NCBI GenBank assembly: GCA_005880915.1
Contig: VBIW01000035.1
Coordinates: forward strand, 1 to 64,000
Length of the DNA: 64,000 nucleotides
Reading direction: 5' to 3'
Source: Chloroflexota bacterium
GTDB taxonomy: Bacteria; Chloroflexota; Dormibacteria; Dormibacterales; Dormibacteraceae
Shown here: piece by piece, positions 38,269 through 47,133 of the stretch
Layout of the letters: each line of letters starts with the position of its first letter
Position numbering within the stretch: position 1 is the first letter of the stretch
The notes under the pieces: generated by a model
Seen by the model: only the letters and a program-made list of their open reading frames with translations
Database searches by the model: none
Told to the model about the DNA's origin: nothing
Made by a program: the position numbers and the translations under genes

Positions 38269-38628
38269 TTAAAAGCCGGCGAGGGCTTCCTCGACAGTGG
38301 CGTAGTAAGGGAACACACGGTCCAGGGTGGTGAGCTCCAGCACCACGCGGACCTGCTGGTTGGGGGCGGCAAGGCGGAGCTCGCCCTGGCTGTTGCGTAT
38401 TTCCTTGAGGGCTGAGATCACCGAGCCGAGGCCTGTGGAGTCGACGAAGCTGATGCCCTCCATGTCGATCACGACCTTCGGCGGCCCGTTCTTGGCGAGC
38501 TGGCTGATGGCGTCCTTGAGCGCGGGTGCGCCGGCCACGTCTAGGCGGCCGCTGGGCACGATCACGGCCACTCCACCGTCTGTCTGGCGAGTCTGAACGT
38601 CGAGGCTCAATTTGGAGGCGACCAGCAT
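38269..38628 (-). CDS. STAS-domain anti-sigma factor antagonist (RsbV-like)
   Basis: VAVIVPSGRLDVAGAPALKDAISQLAKNGPPKVVIDMEGISFVDSTGLGSVISALKE. Confidence 0.88.
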   Translation of the reverse strand: MLVASKLSLDVQTRQTDGGVAVIVPSGRLDVAGAPALKDAISQLAKNGPPKVVIDMEGISFVDSTGLGSVISALKEIRNSQGELRLAAPNQQVRVVLELTTLDRVFPYYATVEEALAGF

Positions 38629-38715
38629 ATGGCAGAAAGTCGGGACTTTAGCCTCCATAGACGCGGTCGATTCACGGGCCGCGAAGCGTTCCAACGCGGC
38701 TCGGCGATTCGGCGT

Positions 38716-38769
38716 TTTTGGCTCCAAAACTGTGGGATCCCAGTGGCGACAGACATCTTTGGCGCCAAA
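38716..38769. promoter_or_regulatory. Pair of palindromes TTTTGGCTCCAAAA (38716-38729) and TTTGGCGCCAAA (38758-38769) in a divergent intergenic region
   Basis: Both strings read directly; each followed by CTGT; centres 41 bp apart. Confidence 0.5.
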
Positions 38770-38791
38770 ACTGTCACCTACACTGCAGGCC

Positions 38792-39925
38792 GTGGCCGCC
38801 TCGGTAGGTAGCGAACGCGTTCTCGTGGTGGACGACGACGAGCCTCTGGCTCGGGTGATGGCGCGCACCCTCCGAAGTCGGGGCTTCGAGTGCGACGTCG
38901 CGCTCGACGGTGCTGAGGCGAGGCAGCTTTTCCAGGCCAACGACTATGCGGTCGCCTTGCTCGACGTGCGCCTGCCCGACGAGTCTGGTTATGGCCTCCT
39001 GGAGGAGCTGCGAGCGAGCCGGCCTGACACAGCGGTGGTCATGGTGTCCGGGGTCGACGACCCGGAGCTGGGCAAGGCGGCCCTCGAGCACGGGGCATAT
39101 GCGTACCACGTAAAGCCGGTCGGGGCCACGCAGCTCTACCTGCTGGTCGTCAACAACGTCCGCCGCCGCAGCCTCGAGAGGGAGAACCGGGCGAACCTCG
39201 ACCGGCTCGAAGCGATGGTCGCGGAGCGCGCGGAGCAGATGCGCCGGGCTGCCGAGCTGCAGGCGGGCATGCTGCCGGCCTCTCCTTTCAAGGCCGAAGG
39301 CTTCGAGCTCGCTGCCCATTTCACACCGGCGCGCGAGATCAGCGGCGATTTCTACGACTGGTACGGCGCAAGCCCCGGCCACATCACCCTGACCCTGGGT
39401 GATGTGATGGGCAAGGGCCTCCTCGCGTCGCTGACGATGGCGACCGCGCGCGCGGCGCTGCGCGGGGTGGCTGGTATCGAGCCGGTCGTGGAAGGCATCA
39501 AGCAAGCGGCCGGCGTGATGTCGGCGGCGCTCGAGGTCAACAACTCTTACGTGACCGTTTTCTACGGCAGGTTCGACCCGCGTACGGGCGAGCTCGACTA
39601 CGTGGATGCGGGCCATGGCCACGCGAGGTTGCTGAGGGGGAGCACTTCCCAGGAGCTGCTGCCGCAACGCAGCGCGCCGATCGGCATCTTTCCCGACACC
39701 AAGTTCATCTCCGGCACCGTGACTCTCAAACCCGGAGACTCGCTCGTGGTTTTTTCCGACGGGCTGCTCGACCTCCGGCCCGACCTGGCGACCAAAGAGG
39801 TGCAGCTGCCCTACGAGGCGCGGCGCGCGGCGAGCGCCCAGGAGATGGTGGACACGCTCGCCCGCGGGGCGCGGGACAAGGAGCTGTCCGACGACGTGAC
39901 GGTTCTGGCGTTAAAGCGGACCTAG
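38792..39925 (+). CDS. REC - PP2C/SpoIIE-type phosphatase (RsbU-like) response regulator
   Basis: ERVLVVDDDEPLARVMARTL...VALLDVRLPDESGYGLLEEL...VKPVG; QAGMLPASPFKAEGFELAAHFTPAREISGDFYDWY...LGDVMGKGLLASL...VFSDGLLD. Confidence 0.9.
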   Translation: MAASVGSERVLVVDDDEPLARVMARTLRSRGFECDVALDGAEARQLFQANDYAVALLDVRLPDESGYGLLEELRASRPDTAVVMVSGVDDPELGKAALEHGAYAYHVKPVGATQLYLLVVNNVRRRSLERENRANLDRLEAMVAERAEQMRRAAELQAGMLPASPFKAEGFELAAHFTPAREISGDFYDWYGASPGHITLTLGDVMGKGLLASLTMATARAALRGVAGIEPVVEGIKQAAGVMSAALEVNNSYVTVFYGRFDPRTGELDYVDAGHGHARLLRGSTSQELLPQRSAPIGIFPDTKFISGTVTLKPGDSLVVFSDGLLDLRPDLATKEVQLPYEARRAASAQEMVDTLARGARDKELSDDVTVLALKRT

Positions 39926-39936
39926 TACGCCTTTCA

Positions 39937-39978
39937 CGCCCCTCTCCCCACGTCCCTCTCCCCTGGGGGGAGAGGGGG
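39937..39978. repeat. Family-A palindromic element between convergent genes
   Basis: cacgcccctctccccacgtccctctcccctggggggagaggggg; matches 2241-2282. Confidence 0.6.
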
Positions 39979-39985
39979 CCATCGA

Positions 39986-42364
39986 CTAGACCGCCTGCTG
40001 CGTTGCCAGCCACCTCTCGAGGACTGCCGCTACCACGTGGAGCTTCACCGGTTTCGAGATGTAGTCGTCCATTCCGGCCGCGAGGCAACGTTCTCTCTCC
40101 CCCGAGACAGCGTCCGCGGTCATTGCGATGATCGGCACGCGGCGCCCGCCTCGCTCGTCGTGCCGGATCTGGCGGCTCGCCTCGTAGCCATCCATCTCCG
40201 GCATCTGGCAGTCCATCAAGACCGCGTCGTACCGGCCTTTGCCGAGCATCGTGACCGCCTCCGCGCCGGTCGCGGCGACGTCGCCCCGATAGCCGAGCCG
40301 CTCGACCATGCGGAGGGCGACCCTCTGGTTGGCCACGTTGTCGTCTACGACGAGGACGCGAGCGCCGCGTCCGGTCGGAGCCACCGTGTGAAACGCGGTT
40401 TCGGTCTCCGCATGCGCCCGGCCCGCAAGCAGGGTGTGCAGAACGTCGAAGAGCTGCGAAGGGCGGACTGGCTTCACCATCTCGGCGTCGACTCCGGGGA
40501 CCGCGGTCTCAGAACGCCCAGCTGAGGTCAGCAGGACGACTGACATATCGTGCAGCGCCGAATCAGCGCGCAATGCCGCAGCGACCGCGGCTCCGTCCAT
40601 GCCCGGCATCATCAGGTCGACGATCGCGACCTCGAATGGGTCGTCGCCATTCGAGGCGCGCTGGATCTCGCGGACCGCCTCATGGCCTGAATCGAAGCTT
40701 CTTCCCCGCATGCCCCATGAGCTCACGTAGCGCTCGAGGATCGTCCGGTTGGTGCGGTTGTCATCGATGATCGCGACCGAGATCCCGGTAAGCTGCATGC
40801 TCGCGCGCGGACCGCGCGCCTTTGCGGCCGCCTCGCGAAACAGCGCGGTGAACCAGAACCGGCTGCCCTTGCCTTTCTCGCTCTCCACCCCCATCTCGCC
40901 TCCCATGAGCTGGACGAGCATGCGGGCGATGGCCAGACCTAACCCGGTCCCGCCATGGCGCCGCGTCGTCGAGCTGTCGAGCTGGGAGTAGACCCCGAAG
41001 ACCCGGGTCGATTCCTCTTCGGTCAGTCCGACGCCAGTGTCTTGAACCTCGAACTGGACGGAAATGCCTGGGCCTTTGGCCTCGTGCCTCTTCGCACGCA
41101 CGACCACCTCGCCTGCATCGGTGAACTTGATCCCGTTACCGATCAGGTTGATCAGGGCCTGGCGCAGCCGTCCGGGATCCCCGATCACGAGCTCGGGGAC
41201 GTCCGAGTCGACGTCGAGCACCAGCTCGATGCCTTTGTTGGCGGCCATCTCGGCGAAGAGCTCGACCGCCTCCTCCACGACGTAGCGCGGGCTGAACTCC
41301 AGGGACTCGAGCCGGACGCGACCCGCCTCGATCCGCGAGAAATCGAGGATGTCGTTGATGATCTCGAGCAGCGAGTCGCCCGACGTCCTTATCGTCTCCA
41401 CGTACTCCCGCTGCTCAGGCGTGAGCGTGGTGTCGAGGAGGAGGCCGGTCATGCCGATCACGCCGCTGAGCGGTGTCCGGATCTCGTGGCTCATGGTGGC
41501 AAGGAACTCCGACTTGAGCCGCGTCAGCTCTTGCAGGTCCTGGTTTCGCTGCGCAAGGTCCGACAGCAGGACCGACTTGTCGACCTCGGCCTGGATCGCA
41601 GCCTGCCGGTTCCGCTCCCACTGCCTGACGACGCGGTGCACGAGGATGCCGAATGCGACAAGCAGCAGCGCCTCGAGAACAGCCGCAGCAGGATCGCCCG
41701 AGGCGGGGTTGACGAAGGTGACGAGGATCAGGTCCGCGACCGCAAGCGTCGCCCCGACCGCGAACTCGACCGTTGTGAAGTAGAGAGCGAGGAAGATGAG
41801 CGGCAGGAGGACGAACGGGAACGAGCGCACGATGCTGAGCCCGAACTGGATCTCCAGGGCGAAGGCGACCGCCAGGCCGCCGATGGGCGAGATCGCGTGG
41901 AGATAGCGGGGGATGCGCTCCCAGGGCAGAACCACCAGGGCACTGCCGAGCGAAGTGATGAGCACCGAGGCGACGACGCCGAAGGCGGTGCCGTCCGCCC
42001 ACAGCGGGTAGAGCGCGAGCACGAAACCGCCCACGACCGGGATGGCGGTGACGATTCCGCTTCGCGCCGGCGTGTCGATCTGGGCCAGGGGGATCAGGAC
42101 GAGCGCCACGCCCACCGCCATGGCCCCGCTGAGGGCAAGCGAGGTCGTGACCGCGGCGAAGCCATGCAGGCTGACCAGGCCAACGATCGCCAGCCCGATG
42201 AACGGGTAGACCCGCCGGCTAAGTCCTTCGCCCTGGAGCGGTGTGCTCGGATGACTCAATCTGGGAAGCCGCAGGAAGCTTAAGGCAACTTTCCGTCGCC
42301 TGCTCTTAACGCGGCTTAAGGAGCGAGGTTCGTCGATAAACTTTGTGCCCTGCGCACCTTCCAT
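39986..42364 (-). CDS. Membrane-bound hybrid histidine kinase (HisKA-HATPase-REC-REC)
   Basis: [30 protein letters not shown]...[27 protein letters not shown]...two REC domains ([28 protein letters not shown]); start uncertain. Confidence 0.92.
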   Translation of the reverse strand: MEGAQGTKFIDEPRSLSRVKSRRRKVALSFLRLPRLSHPSTPLQGEGLSRRVYPFIGLAIVGLVSLHGFAAVTTSLALSGAMAVGVALVLIPLAQIDTPARSGIVTAIPVVGGFVLALYPLWADGTAFGVVASVLITSLGSALVVLPWERIPRYLHAISPIGGLAVAFALEIQFGLSIVRSFPFVLLPLIFLALYFTTVEFAVGATLAVADLILVTFVNPASGDPAAAVLEALLLVAFGILVHRVVRQWERNRQAAIQAEVDKSVLLSDLAQRNQDLQELTRLKSEFLATMSHEIRTPLSGVIGMTGLLLDTTLTPEQREYVETIRTSGDSLLEIINDILDFSRIEAGRVRLESLEFSPRYVVEEAVELFAEMAANKGIELVLDVDSDVPELVIGDPGRLRQALINLIGNGIKFTDAGEVVVRAKRHEAKGPGISVQFEVQDTGVGLTEEESTRVFGVYSQLDSSTTRRHGGTGLGLAIARMLVQLMGGEMGVESEKGKGSRFWFTALFREAAAKARGPRASMQLTGISVAIIDDNRTNRTILERYVSSWGMRGRSFDSGHEAVREIQRASNGDDPFEVAIVDLMMPGMDGAAVAAALRADSALHDMSVVLLTSAGRSETAVPGVDAEMVKPVRPSQLFDVLHTLLAGRAHAETETAFHTVAPTGRGARVLVVDDNVANQRVALRMVERLGYRGDVAATGAEAVTMLGKGRYDAVLMDCQMPEMDGYEASRQIRHDERGGRRVPIIAMTADAVSGERERCLAAGMDDYISKPVKLHVVAAVLERWLATQQAV

Positions 42365-42457
42365 CCCGCCAGGGGGGGCGAGGCATCAGGGGTACCAGGG
42401 GCCGTTTCGCAGTCCTTCTCTCGGACTCGGCTCTCGGTCCGTCGTGCCACGCCGTTT

Positions 42458-44797
42458 GTGGCGCTGGCGGCCATCTTCGCGGTCCAGGCCCTGGCCGACG
42501 CCCAGCCAGTGGTCGCTTTCCCCCTTTACCTGACGGTGGTCCTGCTGGTCTCCCTGCAGCAGAACCGAGTGGAGTCGATCGCCGTGGCTGTCGCTGCGGC
42601 GACGGCGGTGCTGGTGATTCCCCTAGCCACCGCAGGCCGGGCATCAGACGTCGCGCCGGCGGTACTGCTGGCGGCTTTGCTCCTGGGCGTGGCGGTCGCG
42701 ATGGGCGAGCTGGCCCGGCACGAGCGCCAAGCCTCCGGTGAGGTTCAGCGCCGGCTGAGCGAATTGGCCGGCCGCGAGCGCAGGCTGCGGGCCACGGTCG
42801 AGTCGGCGGAGGTTGGGCTCGGGCTTAGCGACCTGGAGGGCCGTTTGCTGCAGGCCAACGAGCCGCTGGCGGCGATGCTCGGTCGGAGCCGCGATGCTCT
42901 GGCCCAGGCCACGCTGATCGAGCTCACCGCGGAACAGGACCGCGATGCCCTGAAGGACGCCCTCGGCATGCTCGGGAGTGGCGACATCACTCGGTGGCAG
43001 GCGGACATCAACCAGGTGCGCGCCGACGGGACACCGGTGCCCGTCGCGGTCTTCATCTCGAAGCTCCCTAACACCGCGACGGGCGAACCCGCGCTCCTCA
43101 TCCAGGTGAGGAACACTTCGGCGAGCCGGCGCTCCGACGCGCTGCGCGACGGCGCAGCCGCCGTGCGCCAGGTGATTGTCACGTCGGCCGGCCTGGACCA
43201 GGCGCTGCCGCAGGTGCTTGCTGCACTTTGCGCACACCTCGGATGGGACGCCGGCCAGTTCTGGAGCGTCGACGGCGACCGCCAGGCAATGCGCGTGCGC
43301 TGCGCGTGGAACGCCTCAGGTGCTGTGGTCGAGGGATTCCTGCACGCGAGCCGCGGCCTCGCTGTGGCCAACGGGGCTGGGTTGATCGGGCGGGTGTGGC
43401 GATCAGGTGTGCTCGCGGGCGAGGCCGACCTCGAGAGTTCGCCCGACCTCGACCGCCTGGAGGCGACGCGCGGGGCCGGCCTGCGGTCGGCCGTCGCCTT
43501 TCCTGTCGTCGACGGCGGCGAGGTGATCGGTGTCGTCGAGCTCGTCTCCGAACAGGCGCGCACCCCGCAGGACGACGAGGTGACGATGCTGGCCACGGCA
43601 GGCGTCGAGCTGGGCCAGTTCATCCGCCGTTCTGACACGGCGCAGGCCCTGCGGAGGAGCGAGGCCGACCACCGAGCGATCTTCGAGCGCTCGCCGTTCG
43701 GCATCGCCCGCATCAGCAGCGGCGGCGAATTGATGGAGGCCAACCCCGCGCTCCTTCACATGGTGGAGCACGACGAGGAGACGATGCGCACCATCGCGTG
43801 GCCCGACCTGCTGCACGCGTACGACCAGGCTGCAGCGCGCCAGCACAAAGCGCCTTTCCTTGCCGGCATCACCGATGGCAGCAGCGTCCAGGTGCGCGCG
43901 GCGACCGGGGCGGGCAGCTGGTTGTGGCTGCAGCTGACCGCGACCTCGATCCCGGACTCGAGCGGGCGGCCCGAGCATGTGCTCCTGATGATCGAGGACG
44001 TGACCGTGGTGAGGGAGACGTCCGACAAGCTCGCCGAAGCCCTCGAGGCCCAGCGCGATGCAAACACGAACCTGGAGAAGCTCGACCGGACCAAGAGCGA
44101 ATTTCTCAGCATCGTGAGCCACGAGTTCCGGACCGCCCTCACCGGGATCCAGGGTTTCAGCGAGCTGATCCGGGATGGCGGCCTGGAGACGGATGAGGTT
44201 CGCGCGTATGGCGGATACATATTCAATGACGCGGACCGCGTGAACCGGTTGATCGGGGACATGCTCGACCTCGACCGCATGGAGTCGGGCCGAATGACCA
44301 TGCGGAGCGCCGAGGTCGACATCAACGAGGTCCTGGCCGAGGCGGTGTCCCGGGCGGTCCCTTCGGCGACGGCCGTCGAGTTCAAGTCCGACCTCGACCC
44401 TCGGCTCCCCATCGTGGCCGGCGACCGCGACCGCCTGATCCAGGTGGTGAGCAACCTGGTCAACAACGCGGTCAAGTACTCGCCCGAGGGCGGGACGGTC
44501 ACCGTGACCACTCGCGTCGAGGGCCGCTTCGCCCTCGTCAGCGTGACCGACACCGGGATTGGCATCCCGGCAGAGGAGATCGCCCACGTGTTCGAACGTT
44601 TCCGGCGGGTCCGCAGCGGCGCCGCGCAATCAATTCCCGGGACTGGCCTTGGCCTCACGATCGTTAAGCAGATCGTGGAGATGCACGGAGGCAAGATCTG
44701 GGTGGAGAGCGCCGTCGGCCACGGCTCGTCGTTCCACTTCACGGTCCCATTGGCCCCCGAGGGCGCTGAGTCCCTGCAGCAGCTCCGCCATGGCTGA
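42458..44797 (+). CDS. Membrane-bound sensor histidine kinase (PAS-GAF-PAS-HisKA-HATPase)
   Basis: RTKSEFLSIVSHEFRTALTGIQGFSELI...NLVNNAVKYSPEGGTVTV...GTGLGLTIVKQIVEMHGGKIWVES. Confidence 0.9.
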   Translation: MALAAIFAVQALADAQPVVAFPLYLTVVLLVSLQQNRVESIAVAVAAATAVLVIPLATAGRASDVAPAVLLAALLLGVAVAMGELARHERQASGEVQRRLSELAGRERRLRATVESAEVGLGLSDLEGRLLQANEPLAAMLGRSRDALAQATLIELTAEQDRDALKDALGMLGSGDITRWQADINQVRADGTPVPVAVFISKLPNTATGEPALLIQVRNTSASRRSDALRDGAAAVRQVIVTSAGLDQALPQVLAALCAHLGWDAGQFWSVDGDRQAMRVRCAWNASGAVVEGFLHASRGLAVANGAGLIGRVWRSGVLAGEADLESSPDLDRLEATRGAGLRSAVAFPVVDGGEVIGVVELVSEQARTPQDDEVTMLATAGVELGQFIRRSDTAQALRRSEADHRAIFERSPFGIARISSGGELMEANPALLHMVEHDEETMRTIAWPDLLHAYDQAAARQHKAPFLAGITDGSSVQVRAATGAGSWLWLQLTATSIPDSSGRPEHVLLMIEDVTVVRETSDKLAEALEAQRDANTNLEKLDRTKSEFLSIVSHEFRTALTGIQGFSELIRDGGLETDEVRAYGGYIFNDADRVNRLIGDMLDLDRMESGRMTMRSAEVDINEVLAEAVSRAVPSATAVEFKSDLDPRLPIVAGDRDRLIQVVSNLVNNAVKYSPEGGTVTVTTRVEGRFALVSVTDTGIGIPAEEIAHVFERFRRVRSGAAQSIPGTGLGLTIVKQIVEMHGGKIWVESAVGHGSSFHFTVPLAPEGAESLQQLRHG

Positions 44798-45206
44798 GGC
44801 GAACGCAGGTGGAACAGCGGTCGGCCAGGGAAGCACTGCCGGCACGTTCACCGTGCTGGTGGCCGACGACAACGAGGTGGCCCAGCGGCTCTGCAAGCGC
44901 GTGCTCGAAAAGGCCGGGTACGGCGTGCTGATCGCGGCGGACGGCCTGCAGGCGGTGGACATCGCGATGAGCCAGCGGCCCGCGATGATCCTGATGGATG
45001 TAGCGATGCCGGGCATCGACGGGCTGGAGGCCATGCGCCGGATCAAAGAACAGATACCGACGATGCCGATCGTGATCGCCAGCGCGCACTCGATGGCAAG
45101 CGACCGTGAGCGCTTCCTCGCAGCGGGCGCGGACAACGTGTTGAGCAAGCCGTTCCGGCTGGCCGACCTGATCGCAATCGTCGCGAAGCTGGCGAGCGCG
45201 ACATGA
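44790..45206 (+). CDS. Single-domain response regulator
   Basis: FTVLVADDNEVAQRLCKRVLEKAGYGVLIAADGLQAVDIAMSQRPAMILMDVAMPGIDGLEAMRRIKE...LSKPF. Confidence 0.92.
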   Translation: MAEANAGGTAVGQGSTAGTFTVLVADDNEVAQRLCKRVLEKAGYGVLIAADGLQAVDIAMSQRPAMILMDVAMPGIDGLEAMRRIKEQIPTMPIVIASAHSMASDRERFLAAGADNVLSKPFRLADLIAIVAKLASAT

Positions 45207-46888
45207 AGGACCTGACCGGGACGCGGCTCAGCGGATACGAGATCGTGGAGCGTCTCGGCGGCGGCGGGATGGCCGTCGTCTATCGTGCGGTGCAGCAGCC
45301 GCTCGGCCGCGAGGTTGCGCTCAAAGCGCTGTCGTCAGAGCTGTTCCAGGACGACGGTTTCGTGAAGCGTTTCGAGACCGAGGCGAAGACGCTCGCCAGG
45401 CTCGACCATCCGAACATCCTGCCGATCTACGACTTCGAGGTCATCGACGGCAACGCGTTCCTGACCATGCCGCTCATCCGCGGCGGCACGCTGCGCGACA
45501 TTCTCAACCGCGGAACCCTCGACCCACTCACCGCGTGGCGCTACCTGCGCGAGATCGGAGACGGCCTGCAGCACGCGCACGACGCGGGGATCGTCCACCG
45601 TGACCTGAAGCCGACCAACGTGCTCATCCACTCGGATGGACGCGCCATGCTCGCGGACTTTGGTCTTGCGCGCGGCGCGGGGCAGCCGACGCACCTGACC
45701 ACCATCGGGCTCGCGATCGGCACGCCGGGATACATGGCGCCCGAGCAGGTGATGGGGCACGACGTCGACAAGCGCGCGGACATCTACGCGATGGGCGTGC
45801 TGACCTTCGAGATGCTGACCGGCCGGCTTCCGTACATCGGCTCCAACCGGATGGAGGTCGCCTACGCGACCGTCAACTCACCCATCCCCTCAGCGGTGAA
45901 GATCAACCCGAACCTGCCGGACGAGCTGGACGCGCTGCTGGCCAAGGTCCTCGCGAAAGATCCGGCGCAGCGGCCGCAGACCGTGCGCGAGCTTCTTGCG
46001 TTGATGGCGCGACTGCCGCAACGGCGCACGTCGGCGCCGGGGGTTGTGGCTGCATCGCCGATCGCTTCGGCCGCGCCCGCTGGAGGCGTCGCTGTCCTGG
46101 GGCGGCCTACGACTGCAGCCAACGGCCCCGACACGACCTCGATGCGCGCCATGCCTTCATCGCCACCAGTGCCTGCTGCGCAGATCCTTCATGGTTCGCC
46201 GATACCAACGCCGACAGCGGCGGGCGCGTCAACGATCCGGACCCTCGAGCTCATGGGCGTGCGTCCAGCACGCGCGCGCGGGCGCTTCATCCTCAACTCC
46301 CACTTCAGCAACTTCGTCCACGTCGCGCGCGACGTGACTGGCGATCGGTGGCCTGAGGTCGCGTATGCCGCCGGCCTTGTCCAGTACATCGAGCAGGACG
46401 CCCCGCACGACGACCAGCTGTCATCGCCGGTCGAGTCGCTCAGCCGCTTGAACGAGGCGTTCGAAACCATCTACGGACCCGAGGCGGAGGACATGATCCG
46501 GGCCTGGGGCCGCCGCGCGACCGAGCGCTGGCTGGCGGAGGGCCGGCATGGCCTGGGTGGGGCCAGGCGTTTCGTGCCGGGTCGCCAGCGCAAGCTCGCC
46601 GGCGTGGTGAAGAACTTCAGCGAGGCGATGGACAACGTCCGCGGTGAGCACACTCACGCTTGGCTGCAGGTCGACGAGCACCAGTTCTGGCTCGTCCACT
46701 TCTCGAACATGTTCGCCCTGGGCCGGATCAAGACCGTGAAGTCGTGCTACGCGTGGACGTCGCAGATCGAGACGATCCTGAGGTGGGCGGGCCTGGCCAA
46801 CGACTGGTACGTCGAAGAAGTTGAATGCGGCTCAGTCACGGGCACGTTCGACTGCGCGTTCGCAATCCGGGCCTCAGAGACGAGCTAA
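45203..46888 (+). CDS. Serine/threonine protein kinase with a C-terminal V4R/HNOB-like putative sensory domain
   Basis: YEIVERLGGGGMAVVYRAVQQPLGREVALKAL...IVHRDLKPTNVLI...DFGLARG...GTPGYMAPEQV; C-terminal ~210 aa with WYVEEVECGSVTGTFDCAFAI. Confidence 0.88.
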   Translation: MKDLTGTRLSGYEIVERLGGGGMAVVYRAVQQPLGREVALKALSSELFQDDGFVKRFETEAKTLARLDHPNILPIYDFEVIDGNAFLTMPLIRGGTLRDILNRGTLDPLTAWRYLREIGDGLQHAHDAGIVHRDLKPTNVLIHSDGRAMLADFGLARGAGQPTHLTTIGLAIGTPGYMAPEQVMGHDVDKRADIYAMGVLTFEMLTGRLPYIGSNRMEVAYATVNSPIPSAVKINPNLPDELDALLAKVLAKDPAQRPQTVRELLALMARLPQRRTSAPGVVAASPIASAAPAGGVAVLGRPTTAANGPDTTSMRAMPSSPPVPAAQILHGSPIPTPTAAGASTIRTLELMGVRPARARGRFILNSHFSNFVHVARDVTGDRWPEVAYAAGLVQYIEQDAPHDDQLSSPVESLSRLNEAFETIYGPEAEDMIRAWGRRATERWLAEGRHGLGGARRFVPGRQRKLAGVVKNFSEAMDNVRGEHTHAWLQVDEHQFWLVHFSNMFALGRIKTVKSCYAWTSQIETILRWAGLANDWYVEEVECGSVTGTFDCAFAIRASETS

Positions 46889-47133
46889 AACGCATCGTTG
46901 GCGCCACCGAGGCGCAATCCGGGGCCGGCAAGCGCACCGCTGTATCCAGCGAGGCGCAATCCCGCACATATCCGGGTTCCCTCTCATACGTAGAAGAAGG
47001 CCCTCCACCGGGGGGCAGAGGACCTTCAGAAAGGAGGGAGGGCCAGGTATGCGCCAAAATCGGCGCCAAAAACCATGTTAGCGCGACCCGGTCTCGCGCG
47101 CGCGGCCAACTTCCCCTCTCTTACATTCTCTGT
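46889..47133 (+). ncRNA. Candidate structured 5' leader of the downstream glycosyltransferase gene
   Basis: Hairpin GCGCC-accga-GGCGC (46901-46915), repeated GAGGCGCAATCC (46909, 46951), hairpin CGCTG-tatc-CAGCG (46938-46951), stem-loop 46996-47027, SD-like aaggagggagg, 10-codon ORF, hairpin gcgcga-cccggtc-tcgcgc (47081-47099). Confidence 0.35.
47049..47081 (+). CDS. Putative 10-aa leader peptide MRQNRRQKPC
   Basis: ATG preceded by AAGGAGGGAGG at ~47031-47041; TAG at 47079-47081. Confidence 0.3.
   Translation: MRQNRRQKPC

Noticed and set aside
40955-42283. 442-aa plus-strand ORF
   Set aside because: Antisense to the hybrid histidine kinase; Asp/Arg/Glu-rich shadow ORF
46889-47000. Glycine-riboswitch-like string (CACCGAGGCGCAATCC)
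   Set aside because: Only a loose resemblance to the CGCCGAAGG.GCAA core; missing residues, and the downstream gene is a glycosyltransferase; left as an unassigned leader
46825-47133. N-terminal extension of the GT4 ORF
   Set aside because: Low-complexity translation of the leader region; the glycosyltransferase fold begins at GTG 47134
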